This document shows, piece by piece, positions 1 through 7,952 of a stretch of 28,427 bases of DNA. A program made the translations under genes and the position numbers. Positions within the stretch are counted from its first letter, which is position 1; each line of letters begins with the position of its first letter. Origin of the DNA: Chelonobacter sp006228105. Lineage in GTDB: Bacteria; Pseudomonadota; Gammaproteobacteria; Enterobacterales; Pasteurellaceae. The stretch lies in assembly GCF_006228105.1 (NCBI RefSeq), contig NZ_VDHH01000097.1. One strand, 5' to 3'. The notes under the pieces were generated by a model. It did not search any database, was not told the DNA's origin, and was given only the letters and a program-made list of their open reading frames with translations.

Positions 1-275
1 TCAATACTACGCTGTATGTGACGCTAGAACCTTGCACGATGTGTGCCGGGGCGATTTTGCACAGTCGAATCAAACGCTTGGTATTTGGCGCCAGTGATCA
101 CAAAACCGGCGCAGTCGGTTCACGCTTTCATTTTTTTAATGATTATAAAATGAACCATTTTCTTGAAGTGACCAGCGGTGTATTACAACAGCAATGCAGC
201 GAAAAACTGAGTAATTTTTTTCAGCGCCGTCGAGCCGAAAAGAAAGCACAAAAGTGTGCTGTTGTGCAGGAATAG
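1..275 (+). CDS. tadA: tRNA adenosine deaminase TadA, C-terminal part (cut by window edge)
   Basis: TadA deaminates the wobble adenosine (A34) of tRNA-Arg(ACG) to inosine in the cytoplasm. The reading frame is already open at the window edge (codons start at base 3), so the N-terminal half, including the HAE zinc motif, lies outside. What is visible is the deaminase signature TLYVTLEPCTMCAGAI, with the PCxxC cysteines that bind zinc, followed by a normal TadA tail with a basic FFQRRRAEKKAQ helix. The GTG at 18 lies inside the conserved motif and is not a start. The gene is convergent with the PTS IIA gene on the other strand, with only 20 bases between the two stops. A 6-bp hairpin (245-250 with 255-260) lies inside the last codons but has no T-run. 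The family assignment is firm. Confidence 0.93.
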   Translation, partial: NTTLYVTLEPCTMCAGAILHSRIKRLVFGASDHKTGAVGSRFHFFNDYKMNHFLEVTSGVLQQQCSEKLSNFFQRRRAEKKAQKCAVVQE

Positions 276-295
276 GCGACACCGCTGGATAGGTG

Positions 296-679
296 TTACT
301 CATCATCTTCTTGTTGTAGCTGCCGTAATTGCACGGCTACATCATAAATTTGTTGACGGGCAGTTTCGATCAGCTCGTCACAATTGTTCTCACTCACGAG
401 GCTGATTACCATCGGTAAATTCATACCGCTATACAGTGAAGTGCGGTCGAGGTAGTGCATCGCAACATTACAGGGCGTACCGCCCATGATGTCGCACAAC
501 ACCACCGTTTTACCGCTAGTGTGGCTTAAAGCCAGTTCGAATTTTTGTTTGAAGTCGTCGCTACCTTCATGTGGATAAAGACAGACGCTCTGGGCGTTTT
601 CGATTTTGCCGAGAATCATTTCAGCGGTTTCCAGTAAGATTTTAGCGAATTCACCGTGGCTGATTAAAATAATATTCAT
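296..679 (-). CDS. PTS mannose-family EIIA component (second sugar PTS of the operon)
   Basis: This is a cytoplasmic IIA domain that takes phosphate from HPr on a histidine and gives it to its IIB. The N-terminus MNIILISHGEFAKILLE carries the family HG motif, with the phosphorylated His at residue 8. The later VVLCDIMGGTPCN segment is also typical. An upstream ATG at 691 is in frame, but it would place the GGGAGAA ribosome site inside the coding sequence, so I chose the ATG at 679, giving a protein of about 127 residues. It is the last gene of the 10 kb operon, 17 bases after the beta-galactosidase, and separated from its presumed IIB, IIC and IID partners by that gene. Which IIB it serves is inferred from position only. 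Confidence 0.9.
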   Translation of the reverse strand: MNIILISHGEFAKILLETAEMILGKIENAQSVCLYPHEGSDDFKQKFELALSHTSGKTVVLCDIMGGTPCNVAMHYLDRTSLYSGMNLPMVISLVSENNCDELIETARQQIYDVAVQLRQLQQEDDE

Positions 680-696
680 GTTTTCTCCCATAGTTA

Positions 697-2487
697 TTAT
701 AAATTTTGGCTGGTTAAGGTTTTATAAATCGGTTTATCGCTGAATCGAAGTGCGGTCGGGCGTACGCCTTCAGTTTCAAATACGATAATACTGTTGTCGC
801 CTTGCTGTAAATATGGCGCCGGTAGATAGAGATAGCAGGTTGGTCCCTCTGACCAATAACGTCCCAGATTTTTTCCATTGACGATGATTACACCTTTGCC
901 AAGTGTGCTGGTGTCAATAAAGCTATCTTGCGGTGGTTGTTCAAGGGTTAAAGTAAATCGATAGAAAGACGGATTGGCGGCGTTGACGGAGCCGCTAAAA
1001 TCAATCTGGTGTAGTTTTGTAAAATCTAATGCGTATTGTTGCCAACCGCTGTGAAAATGTAGATCCAGTACCACACCACCGCTGATGCCTTTGTGCTGGG
1101 TTGGTGCAAGAAGTTTGCCGCCATAATTGACCCGCCCCATATTCTCCACCAGTAAATCCAATTGCAACTGTGGTTGTGGGGTATGCAATATAATATCATT
1201 ACCGATTTCGTGCTGATATTGGGTAGCGATTTTTTGTTGTTCGTTAAACACTTGAATGCGATCGCGTCCTTGATAAATCCGCAGTTTCAGATCTTGGCTG
1301 TAACTGTCGGCATAAGTGCGGTAGAGTATGTAGCCATAGTAGTGTCCCAGCTGTTCCATATTTTGGGTGTGATTGCTGTCGTAACGGTGGCTGATGTGAT
1401 GCAAGGTGCTGAACAGACAGACCTCCTGTTGCAGCTCAAGTTCCGGATAGGCGGTGAAGGTCGGTAAAATCGGATCACAAATAGGGCTGGCATCAGGGTA
1501 TTGTTGCAACACTTGTTGTAACAGATAAAATTTTTCTGATGGTTCACCCCATTCACGGATTGGGGCGTCATAATCATAGGAGGTTACTTGCGGTAAGTCG
1601 GTGTCGCCGCGTGCGGAGCAACCGTTCCAAAAACCGAAATTTGTGCCGCCTTGCAACATATAAAAATTGATACTCGCGCGGTCGAGCAGGGCTTTGCTAC
1701 AAGCAGCAAGATCTTGGGCGTCGCGCGTAATCATCGGCTCTTTCCAACGATTAAACCACCCATCCCAAAACTCCATGCACATCAATGGAAAAGTGCGGTT
1801 GTGATGGCTGAAATAGCGCTGTAACTGGTCTAAATTTTCATCGCTGCGTGAACCGAAATTACCGGTCGGCAAAATATTATCTTCAATCAATGCGCCAGCT
1901 TCCAACGCATTTTGCCATGCGCCGTCTGAAGTGAATAGTGGCACATCGACCCCGTTGTCTAGCATGATTTGTTTGATCGCACGCAAGTAGTCTTTGTCGT
2001 TGCCGAATGAACCATATTCGTTTTCGATTTGCATCATAATGATGTTACCGCCGTGTGTGATCTGGTAGGGCGTAACTAATGGCAATAGGTGATGGAGATA
2101 GGCGTTGACTGGGGCTAAGAATTCAGGGGTGTTGCTGCGTGGGCGTAAATTTGGAATGTTCAGCAGCCATGCAGGTAAACCGCCAAATTCCCATTCGGCG
2201 CAAATATACGGCGAGGGGCGCAAAATCACATAGAGATCAAGCTGTTGTGTCGTTTGGATAAAACGGACTAAATCGGCGTTGTCGTCAAAATAGAATTGAT
2301 CGGGCTGTGGTTGATGTAGGTTCCATGGCATATAGGTTTCAACGCTGTTACACCCCATCGCTTTCAAATTATACAAAGTACGGTACCAATAATCGGGAAC
2401 GATACGGAAATAGTGCACTGCGCCGGAGATAATTTTAAACGGCTTGCCGTGCAGTAGAAAATCGTGTTCGCCAATTTGAAAGGGCAT
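697..2487 (-). CDS. bgaC: Glycoside hydrolase family 35 beta-galactosidase (BgaC-like)
   Basis: The 596-residue enzyme should remove terminal beta-linked galactose from a disaccharide or its phosphorylated form. GH35 hallmarks are visible in order: SGAVHYFRIV near residue 21, PSPYICAEWEFGGLPAWLL near 91, QIENEYG with the presumed acid/base Glu157, and CMEFWDGWFN with the presumed nucleophile Glu239. The C-terminal part looks like the usual beta-sandwich domains, ending with a carbohydrate-binding-like segment VNGKNLGRYW. There is no signal peptide, so it is probably cytoplasmic. The start has a good AAGGAG site 6 bases upstream. It directly follows an 18-codon HAD stump and precedes a PTS IIA gene. 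In Streptococcus pneumoniae, a BgaC specific for beta-1,3-galactosides is also encoded beside a mannose-family PTS, which suggests lacto-N-biose or galacto-N-biose type substrates. That specificity is inference. Confidence 0.93.
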   Translation of the reverse strand: MPFQIGEHDFLLHGKPFKIISGAVHYFRIVPDYWYRTLYNLKAMGCNSVETYMPWNLHQPQPDQFYFDDNADLVRFIQTTQQLDLYVILRPSPYICAEWEFGGLPAWLLNIPNLRPRSNTPEFLAPVNAYLHHLLPLVTPYQITHGGNIIMMQIENEYGSFGNDKDYLRAIKQIMLDNGVDVPLFTSDGAWQNALEAGALIEDNILPTGNFGSRSDENLDQLQRYFSHHNRTFPLMCMEFWDGWFNRWKEPMITRDAQDLAACSKALLDRASINFYMLQGGTNFGFWNGCSARGDTDLPQVTSYDYDAPIREWGEPSEKFYLLQQVLQQYPDASPICDPILPTFTAYPELELQQEVCLFSTLHHISHRYDSNHTQNMEQLGHYYGYILYRTYADSYSQDLKLRIYQGRDRIQVFNEQQKIATQYQHEIGNDIILHTPQPQLQLDLLVENMGRVNYGGKLLAPTQHKGISGGVVLDLHFHSGWQQYALDFTKLHQIDFSGSVNAANPSFYRFTLTLEQPPQDSFIDTSTLGKGVIIVNGKNLGRYWSEGPTCYLYLPAPYLQQGDNSIIVFETEGVRPTALRFSDKPIYKTLTSQNL

Positions 2488-2497
2488 ACTTTACTCC

Positions 2498-2554
2498 TTA
2501 AAATTCAGAATCGATGATCACACCGTCCATATCAAAAATAATCGCTTCTAACAT
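2498..2554 (-). pseudogene. 18-codon remnant of a HAD-family phosphatase / beta-phosphoglucomutase-like gene
   Basis: Reading the minus strand gives ATG at 2554 and an 18-residue frame MLEAIIFDMDGVIIDSEF ending in TAA at 2498. FDMDGV(I/L)IDSE is the N-terminal catalytic motif I of HAD hydrolases of the beta-phosphoglucomutase/YqaB type, with the nucleophile Asp and the acid/base Asp both present. A full-length member is about 210 to 230 residues, so more than 90 percent is missing. A GAGGGT ribosome site precedes the ATG. The stop is 10 bases before the bgaC start, and the bgaC ribosome site begins within the stump's stop codon. The best reading is a deletion that removed the phosphatase body but left its start. 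It could instead survive as a short coupling or leader peptide for bgaC. The motif is clear; the history is inferred. Confidence 0.8.
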
Positions 2555-2597
2555 ATTACCCTCGTGGTTTTAACTTCAATTAACAAAGGTTGTGGTA

Positions 2598-2631
2598 AAG
2601 ACAAAGCACACATTGCTGCGTGCTTTGTCTT
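2598..2631 (-). terminator. 12-bp perfect hairpin downstream of the EIID gene (weak terminator or RNA processing/stability element)
   Basis: Bases 2598-2609 (AAGACAAAGCAC) and 2620-2631 (GTGCTTTGTCTT) form a perfect 12-bp stem with a 10-base loop, 15 bases after the EIID stop in the direction of transcription. No run of T follows on the minus strand, so a strong intrinsic terminator is unlikely. It may mark an mRNA end, slow 3' decay of the upstream PTS message, or lower bgaC expression relative to the PTS genes. An uptake sequence core (2634-2642) abuts it. Confidence 0.5.
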
Positions 2632-2645
2632 CAAAGTGCGGTTGA

Positions 2646-3488
2646 TTAGCCTTTTGCCAGTATGCCGAGCCAAGAGAATAGAATACACAAGGCAATGATG
2701 ATCATAATGGCTTTATTGGACGACATTTTCGGTCGTCCCAACAGCCAGTAGATAAAGCCGACTACTAATGCGGGTACTAATCTTGGTAAAATAAGATCTA
2801 AGTTAGCTTGTGCAGACACGACTTTTTCACCGATGGTCGCCACATACGGAACGGAAACATTTACCATGGTGGCACACATCACCCCGACGACGAACACCCC
2901 CAATACCGTAGCGGCGTTAGTTAAAGCATTCAGTTTATGTCCTAAGGTGGTGACAAGATTAACTCCTTCGCGGTAGGCGATTTTCAGTTGTACCCAGCGG
3001 AATACCATGGTAGCGATGGCGACCATTACCCATAACCCCACCCCAAGCGGATTACCGCCGATTGCCATCGTAGCGGCAATTGCCCCCATAATGGCAGGCA
3101 CTAGCGAACCGAAGATCGCATCACCAATGGCGGCGAATGGTCCCATTAAACCGGATTTGATTCCGGCAACCGCCTCAATCGATTTCTCGCCTTCTTTTTC
3201 TTCCAATGCCAAGTCGATTCCTTTCACAATTGTGTTGAAGAATGGGCTGGTATTGAAAAATTGGTTGTGCATCACCATCATTTTTTTCAATTCCGGCGAA
3301 TTATCGCCATACATTTTACGCAGTTGCGGCAACATAATCCAAAGATAGCCGGAACCCTGCATCCGCTCGTAGTTCCAACCAAGTTGGTTGAAAAATAGGC
3401 TGCGAGTGTTGATTTGACGAAAATCAGCATCAGTCAATTTATAATTTTTCGGATTGCCGACAGTGTTATTGGAATTAGAGTTCGTCAT
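2646..3488 (-). CDS. PTS mannose-family EIID component (second sugar PTS)
   Basis: The IID subunit forms the membrane translocation channel together with IIC. The protein of about 280 residues has the family pattern: a cytoplasmic N-terminus with NTRSLFFNQLGWNYERMQGSGYLW, then FFNT...VKGIDLALEE and GLMGPFAAIGDAIFGSL, a glycine-rich membrane region, and a final hydrophobic anchor. A longer frame opens at 3554, but it would run 80 bases into the IIC gene. The ATG at 3488 has an AGGAG site 9 bases upstream and gives the usual short overlap (14 bases) with the IIC stop, so I chose it. It is followed by a hairpin and the HAD stump. It is clearly different in sequence from the EIID at 6330-7178, so the two PTS sets are not a recent duplication. 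Confidence 0.93.
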   Translation of the reverse strand: MTNSNSNNTVGNPKNYKLTDADFRQINTRSLFFNQLGWNYERMQGSGYLWIMLPQLRKMYGDNSPELKKMMVMHNQFFNTSPFFNTIVKGIDLALEEKEGEKSIEAVAGIKSGLMGPFAAIGDAIFGSLVPAIMGAIAATMAIGGNPLGVGLWVMVAIATMVFRWVQLKIAYREGVNLVTTLGHKLNALTNAATVLGVFVVGVMCATMVNVSVPYVATIGEKVVSAQANLDLILPRLVPALVVGFIYWLLGRPKMSSNKAIMIIIALCILFSWLGILAKG

Positions 3489-4368
3489 CTTCGATTTCTC
3501 CTGTAGCGGATGTGGATTTTTTGGCTGAAGTGCTGCTGTCGTTGTCATTAACACTGCGTTGGTAAACCATTACGGCGAAAGCAAAGCCGATAGCTGCCAT
3601 TGCCAGCATTGGCAGGCTGTTGTAAGAGCGACCAAGTGAGCTTGGCAGCAAGCCGTCTAAGGCGTTGCCGATTGCAGCCACATTGCCGAACAGTGTAATG
3701 AGGATCGCGGTTAATGCAAAACTGAGAATCAGGTAAGCAATATGGCGTTTTGTCGGCAGATAGCGTAATAAAATCGCAAAACCCAGTGCCGGTAGCACGC
3801 CACCGGCGAGTGTTAAACCGTCAGCGATAATTTTTAAAATACCAGACTGCATCGCAGAAACTAATGCTTCAACCAATGGACCGCCAAATACTAATGCCAA
3901 GAAAATCGGCAGGGCGCGTGACAATCCCCATGCGATGGCACCGCATAGATAATTGATATTGATAGCGCTATAGGCATGGTCATTAATATTCTTATCGATT
4001 CTGTGCGCGAAGAACACATTTGACATTCGTGCCAGAATATCGGTGTAGACCATTAATGCAGCAATCGGTACGGCAAGGGAGGTGAGTGCCAGTTGTGGAT
4101 CCATGCCGACGGCAATCGAAAATGCGGTGGCGATAACCGTACCGGAGTTGGCATCGATCCGTGAGGCGCCACCAAACGTGCCGACACCCAGCACAGTCAG
4201 TTGCATTGAGCCGCCGATTAACAGACCGGTTGTCATGTCGCCCATAATTAGCCCGGTTACCAAGCCGGCAAATACCGGCGATCCGGCACTGGAGACAATG
4301 GTCAGTTCATCTAAGATTTGATAAAAGGCATAGACGGTAATTAATAGAATTTGCCACCATTCAATCAT
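3475..4368 (-). CDS. PTS mannose-family EIIC component (second sugar PTS)
   Basis: This integral membrane subunit helps form the sugar channel with IID. The 297-residue protein starts MIEWWQILLITVYAF and shows the family stretch SSAGSPVFAGLVTGLIMGDM, then LLIGGSMQLTVLGVGTFGG with the substrate-site region. Several more hydrophobic helices follow, with a charged, serine-rich cytoplasmic tail (NDNDSSTSAKKS...EIEDDEL). The C-terminal tail is longer than in the other IIC of the window (257 residues). An AAGGGG site lies 9 bases before the ATG. It follows its IIB by 12 bases and overlaps the IID start, indicating translational coupling. The PTS order IIB-IIC-IID with a GH35 gene resembles the bgaC cluster of Streptococcus pneumoniae. 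The substrate is not proven by sequence. Confidence 0.93.
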   Translation of the reverse strand: MIEWWQILLITVYAFYQILDELTIVSSAGSPVFAGLVTGLIMGDMTTGLLIGGSMQLTVLGVGTFGGASRIDANSGTVIATAFSIAVGMDPQLALTSLAVPIAALMVYTDILARMSNVFFAHRIDKNINDHAYSAININYLCGAIAWGLSRALPIFLALVFGGPLVEALVSAMQSGILKIIADGLTLAGGVLPALGFAILLRYLPTKRHIAYLILSFALTAILITLFGNVAAIGNALDGLLPSSLGRSYNSLPMLAMAAIGFAFAVMVYQRSVNDNDSSTSAKKSTSATGEIEDDEL

Positions 4369-4380
4369 GATTAGTACCCC

Positions 4381-4854
4381 TTATAAAAGTTTCATTAAGT
4401 CAATTTTTTCTTCATTGGGCACCATTTGTGCGGTCAGAAAAATACCTTTTGCAGAAAGTTGTTGGAATACGTGAATATCGTTATCGGTGATATTGACGGA
4501 TTTTTTTATGGAACGGGTATGCTCGGTCTGCGACATGTTGCCGACATTGATTTCTGTTAGGGTTACCCCATGTTCGACAAGTCCGAGTAATGTTTGAGGA
4601 TTGCGGGTGATCAGTAATACGCGTTGTGAATCGTAGCGTCCGTCATTGATATTTTTTGCGGCTTTTTCAATGGTCAGTACACTTAAATTGACACCGGCAG
4701 GGCAGGCTAAACGCAGCCCTGCTTTGTCGATATCGTTGTTTGCGGCGACTTCATCCACCACCATAATACGTGAAATATTAAGATAAGAAGTCCAGAGATT
4801 AGCTACTTGACCGTGAATCAGACGTCCATCAATTCGGGTATGAATAATCGCCAT
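4381..4854 (-). CDS. PTS mannose-family EIIB component (second sugar PTS)
   Basis: The cytoplasmic IIB subunit passes phosphate from IIA to the sugar during transport. At 157 residues it has the normal length. The motif TRIDGRLIHGQVANLW contains the phosphorylated histidine at residue 14, and the ILVVD-like core RIMVVDEVAANNDIDK and the INVGNMSQTEHTRSIKKSV region are typical of the family. An AAGGAG site lies just upstream of the ATG. The gene lies 18 bases after the aldolase gene and 12 bases before IIC. DGRLIHGQVANLW distinguishes it from the AgaV-like IIB at 7953-8429 (DERLIHGQVGVQW), so the two IIB proteins probably serve different sugars. The family is certain; the substrate is inferred from bgaC next door to be a galactoside. 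Confidence 0.93.
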   Translation of the reverse strand: MAIIHTRIDGRLIHGQVANLWTSYLNISRIMVVDEVAANNDIDKAGLRLACPAGVNLSVLTIEKAAKNINDGRYDSQRVLLITRNPQTLLGLVEHGVTLTEINVGNMSQTEHTRSIKKSVNITDNDIHVFQQLSAKGIFLTAQMVPNEEKIDLMKLL

Positions 4855-4872
4855 GTTTTTTCTCCTTGTTAT

Positions 4873-5820
4873 TTAGAATGAAATCGGGGTGGCGTTTTGC
4901 TGCAACACTTCATCCAATTCTTGAATATTTTGCATGCCTTGGGTTTTCAACCACTCGATTGAGGCGGCTTTGCCTTGCGCTTTGTAGATTTTGGCACCGT
5001 CTGCCCAAGTGGCACGACCGCATAGCACGCCGTTGTAATGGGAGCCGGCTTGTTTGGCGAAAACCAGTGTTTGTTGGAACAATTCAGCGGAGACCCCGGC
5101 GCTGAGGAAGATAAACGGCAGTGGTGAGACCGCACTTTGCTCGGCAAAATAAGCAGCGGCTTCAGCTTGGCTGTAAAGCACTTCGTCTTTGGCATAGCCT
5201 TCGACATATTTCATATTGACCGGCACTTCGACTTTGAACACATCCACGCCATATTTTGGATCGGCATAGCTGCGCATCGCTTCGATGACTTTGCGCGGCT
5301 TCAGTTTGGCATACTCTTTTTCATCTTCGGTATTGGCATCATAGGTTAAAATTTCTAAGAACAGCGGCATTTCTTCGGCTTTGCATTCAGAGGCGATACG
5401 CTCGACAAAGGCCTTTTTGCGATCATTAATGCAATCTGGCTCATCGACATCAACATACAGCAGCAACTTGACTGCATCGGCGCCCTTTTCTTTTAAACGC
5501 AGCACTGAAACGTCGTCAATTAAGTCTGGGAAGCGCCCAACGGTGGTTTTGTCGTAGCCGGTTTTTTCATATGCCATCATTAAGCCGGATTCACTGTCTC
5601 TGGCAGCAGCGGCTGACCAGCCGAATTCGGGATCTAATAAGATAGAGGAGGCATACGGGGTTAAAATCTGGGAAACTAAGGTTTTGAATTCACTGATTTG
5701 TTGTGGGGTGATGTCGTCGCCTAACATCCGTTTCAAGGCGCCGCGCTGATCAATCGCCAGTGCGCTGATGATGCCTTGTTGGTTACAAATTTTTTTTAAG
5801 CGTTCGATTCTTGTTGACAT
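4873..5820 (-). CDS. lacD: Tagatose-1,6-bisphosphate aldolase, class I (LacD type)
   Basis: The enzyme cleaves tagatose 1,6-bisphosphate into dihydroxyacetone phosphate and glyceraldehyde 3-phosphate, the last step of the tagatose 6-phosphate route. The 315-residue protein (from ATG 5820) has LAIDQRGAL near residue 21, a FLEILTYD block with Glu156, and GVDVFKVEVPVNMKYVEGY near 191. Lys196 in that last block is the presumed Schiff-base lysine of LacD. An ATG at 5844 is also in frame, but it would overlap the upstream IIA gene and lacks a ribosome site; AAAAGGA lies 9 bases before 5820. It sits between the two PTS sets. Enterobacterial aga and gat loci normally use a zinc-dependent class II aldolase (KbaY/GatY), so a class I LacD type here is unusual. 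A yihT-like sulfofructose phosphate aldolase is a remote alternative that the context does not favour. Confidence 0.9.
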   Translation of the reverse strand: MSTRIERLKKICNQQGIISALAIDQRGALKRMLGDDITPQQISEFKTLVSQILTPYASSILLDPEFGWSAAAARDSESGLMMAYEKTGYDKTTVGRFPDLIDDVSVLRLKEKGADAVKLLLYVDVDEPDCINDRKKAFVERIASECKAEEMPLFLEILTYDANTEDEKEYAKLKPRKVIEAMRSYADPKYGVDVFKVEVPVNMKYVEGYAKDEVLYSQAEAAAYFAEQSAVSPLPFIFLSAGVSAELFQQTLVFAKQAGSHYNGVLCGRATWADGAKIYKAQGKAASIEWLKTQGMQNIQELDEVLQQNATPISF

Positions 5821-5833
5821 AATAGCGATCCTT

Positions 5834-6271
5834 TTAAATTCCATCTTCTTGCTGTACAGAGCGTTGTTTACTTTGGCTTAATTCGTTACTGAGTTTGGTG
5901 ATTCCTTGTTTGCCACTACTCAGTGCTAATTCCACTAAGTCGGCAAATGCCAATTCATCTTTTTCCATGCTGCATTCAATCAGCATTTGCAGATTGCTGC
6001 CAGTGATCACTTCAGCAATCGGTAATTCTTGTGCAATTAGTGATGCGGTTCTGAAAGGCGAGCCACCAAGGATATCGCAGCAAAACAGTACGCCGCGCGT
6101 ATGATTCAATTGTTCAAGTGCGGTCAGAATCTCTTGTTTCAGTTGGGCTGGGCTTTTACTCTCTGGAAAATCAATAAAAGCGATATTATCCTGTTCCCCG
6201 ATAATTTGATTGACGGCATATTGGATGCCGGAAGCAAAACGACCGTGTCCCAGCACAATAATACTAATCAT
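5834..6271 (-). CDS. agaF: PTS EIIA component, Aga type
   Basis: This cytoplasmic phosphocarrier links HPr to the AgaV-like IIB. The protein of about 145 residues starts MISIIVLGHGRFASG, with the phospho-histidine at residue 9. It contains the typical GVLFCCDILGGSPFRTAS segment and a VITGSNLQMLIE stretch. A longer frame begins at 6346, but it would overlap the EIID end; the ATG at 6271 has a GGAG site at good spacing and is the better start. It follows EIID by 58 bases and precedes the aldolase by 13 bases. The name agaF rests on its place in the IIB-IIC-IID-IIA set next to agaS and agaR; the IIA family alone does not reveal the sugar. Confidence 0.88.
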   Translation of the reverse strand: MISIIVLGHGRFASGIQYAVNQIIGEQDNIAFIDFPESKSPAQLKQEILTALEQLNHTRGVLFCCDILGGSPFRTASLIAQELPIAEVITGSNLQMLIECSMEKDELAFADLVELALSSGKQGITKLSNELSQSKQRSVQQEDGI

Positions 6272-6329
6272 GTAAAACTCCTTAAAACAGACTGGGGGAA
6301 ATCCCCCAGTCAAAGTCGATATTATTTTG

Positions 6330-7178
6330 TTACAGCAAACCGGCAAAGCGTCCGATAATACCCATGGCCACAGTCAGAATAATCAGGCGTAGCGGTGACC
6401 AGCCTCGTTTGACCAGATAGTACATTAGCAAGGTATAGACCAGTGGCAGGAATGCCGGCATCAATTTGTCGATCACATCAGCTTGCACTTTCACCACGGC
6501 ATCACCAGCGGTAATTTCCAAAGTGGTGTTAAAGCGAATGTAGGTTGCCACCAAAGCACCGATAACCGTCATCCCGACAATCGAAGCGGCATGTCCGACT
6601 TTCTTGGTGTTGGCTTTAATCACCGGAATGGCAGCGACCCCCATGCGGTAGGAGTAGTGCGCCAAGCCGAAACGTAAACCAAAGTGTACGATATTGAACA
6701 CCACGAAGAAGAAAACTGCACCCATGATTGAGCCTTGTAATGCCAAGCTGGCACCGATACCACCACAAATTGGTAGTAAGGTCAGCCAGAACATGGCATC
6801 ACCGATGCCGCCCAACGGCGCACCAACTGCGATTTTGGTACTTTGGATACTGTTGACGTTCTGTTTGGAACGTTCCATTGCCAAAATAATCCCCATGACG
6901 AAGGTGACCAAGAATGGGTGGGTATTGAAGAAGCCCAGATTTCCTTTCATGGATTTACTTAAGTCCGCTTTATTGGTGTGGATTTTTTTCAGTGACGGCG
7001 CCAGGCCGTATAACCAGCCCGCTGCTTGCATTCTTTCATAGTTGAACGAGGCTTGCAGCAACAGTGAACGCCATGCCATGACATTGATATCGTGTTTTGT
7101 CAGTTCGGCACCGATGCTTTGATCTTCATAGACATCGTCATTTTGTGTCGCTGTTTGAGTATTCAGTTTAGATTCCAT
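6330..7178 (-). CDS. agaE: PTS EIID component, N-acetylgalactosamine/galactosamine type
   Basis: This is the membrane channel subunit of the Aga PTS. The 282-residue protein has the N-terminal block ELTKHDINVMAWRSLLLQASFNYERMQAAGW, a NLGFFNTHPFLVTFVMGIILAME segment, and APLGGIGDAMFWLTLLPICGGIGAS. These closely resemble E. coli AgaE as I recall it. The start at 7178 is preceded by AGGAG at 8 bases; the longer frame from 7205 lacks such a site. The start overlaps the IIC stop by 11 bases, as in the other PTS set. A C-terminal hydrophobic anchor is present. Substrate type is inferred from likeness to AgaE and from the neighbours agaS and agaR. Confidence 0.91.
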   Translation of the reverse strand: MESKLNTQTATQNDDVYEDQSIGAELTKHDINVMAWRSLLLQASFNYERMQAAGWLYGLAPSLKKIHTNKADLSKSMKGNLGFFNTHPFLVTFVMGIILAMERSKQNVNSIQSTKIAVGAPLGGIGDAMFWLTLLPICGGIGASLALQGSIMGAVFFFVVFNIVHFGLRFGLAHYSYRMGVAAIPVIKANTKKVGHAASIVGMTVIGALVATYIRFNTTLEITAGDAVVKVQADVIDKLMPAFLPLVYTLLMYYLVKRGWSPLRLIILTVAMGIIGRFAGLL

Positions 7179-7941
7179 CTTCAAACTCCTGTTTTTTAAC
7201 TTCAACGGTTTCAGTGCCTTTACGCATATAGTCGATAATTGCCATTGCAGTCGCAGCGGCGGCGATTGCCAAGACCGGCAATTGCAACCAAGCGGCAGCG
7301 ACGAATCCTAAAATAAAGTAAGGGATATACACGTTTTTCATCATGATTTTCATCAAGACAGCAAACCCGATAGCAGGCATAATGCCACCGGCAACGCCCA
7401 GGCCGTCGATCACTTCTTTCGGCAACATTTCGATAATTTTACCGGCGTGTTCTGCACCGAAGTAAACCGGCAGGAAAGCGCAGAAGAAGTAGAACGTTCC
7501 CAATACCAATAAGCCGAAGTAGTTGACGTAATCGATGCCTTTCAGGTTGGCCTCTTCTGCCATTTTGTCAACACGCGACATCACAGCAGACATGACCGAG
7601 AACAGGAACGTGATCCCCATTTGTACGGCGATGGCAAACGGCACCGCCACCCCGACGGCAACCTTTGGATCGGTTTTGGTGGTAATCGCAAAGGTTGCGC
7701 CGACCACAGTCCCGATAATCACGTTTGGTGGTTGGGCGCCGGCGAGTGGCGCTAAGCCCATCCATACTAATTCTAATGTACCACCAACCAAGATACCGGT
7801 TTGTAAATCGCCAAGGACTAAGCCGACGATTGGACCGAGTACTACCGGACGGTGGAAGTGAGTTAAGCCGTTATAGAGGTCAAGCCCCGCTATAAAAGCA
7901 ATAATGCCGAGGAGAATTGATTGTAGCAATCCAATTTCCAT
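7168..7941 (-). CDS. agaW: PTS EIIC component, N-acetylgalactosamine/galactosamine type
   Basis: This is the integral membrane channel subunit. The 257-residue protein begins MEIGLLQSILLGIIAFIAGL and continues with HFHRPVVLGPIVGLVLGDLQTGILVGGTLELVWMGLAPLAGAQPP, the family core that lines the sugar path. It ends in a short charged tail. The length is normal for an intact Aga-type IIC and shows no truncation, unlike the shortened AgaW of E. coli K-12. It lies 11 bases after IIB and overlaps IID. Whether it is closer to AgaW or AgaC cannot be decided by eye, so the symbol is a best guess based on the pairing with an AgaV-like IIB and an AgaE-like IID. Confidence 0.9.
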   Translation of the reverse strand: MEIGLLQSILLGIIAFIAGLDLYNGLTHFHRPVVLGPIVGLVLGDLQTGILVGGTLELVWMGLAPLAGAQPPNVIIGTVVGATFAITTKTDPKVAVGVAVPFAIAVQMGITFLFSVMSAVMSRVDKMAEEANLKGIDYVNYFGLLVLGTFYFFCAFLPVYFGAEHAGKIIEMLPKEVIDGLGVAGGIMPAIGFAVLMKIMMKNVYIPYFILGFVAAAWLQLPVLAIAAAATAMAIIDYMRKGTETVEVKKQEFEDGI

Positions 7942-7952
7942 GGTGTGCCTCC

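Noticed and set aside
7535..7861. Open frames opposite the PTS membrane genes (also 3007-3348, 4082-4321 and 6694-7041)
   Set aside because: They are antisense shadows of GC-rich membrane codons, with Pro/Thr/Ala-rich content, no ribosome sites and no family resemblance.
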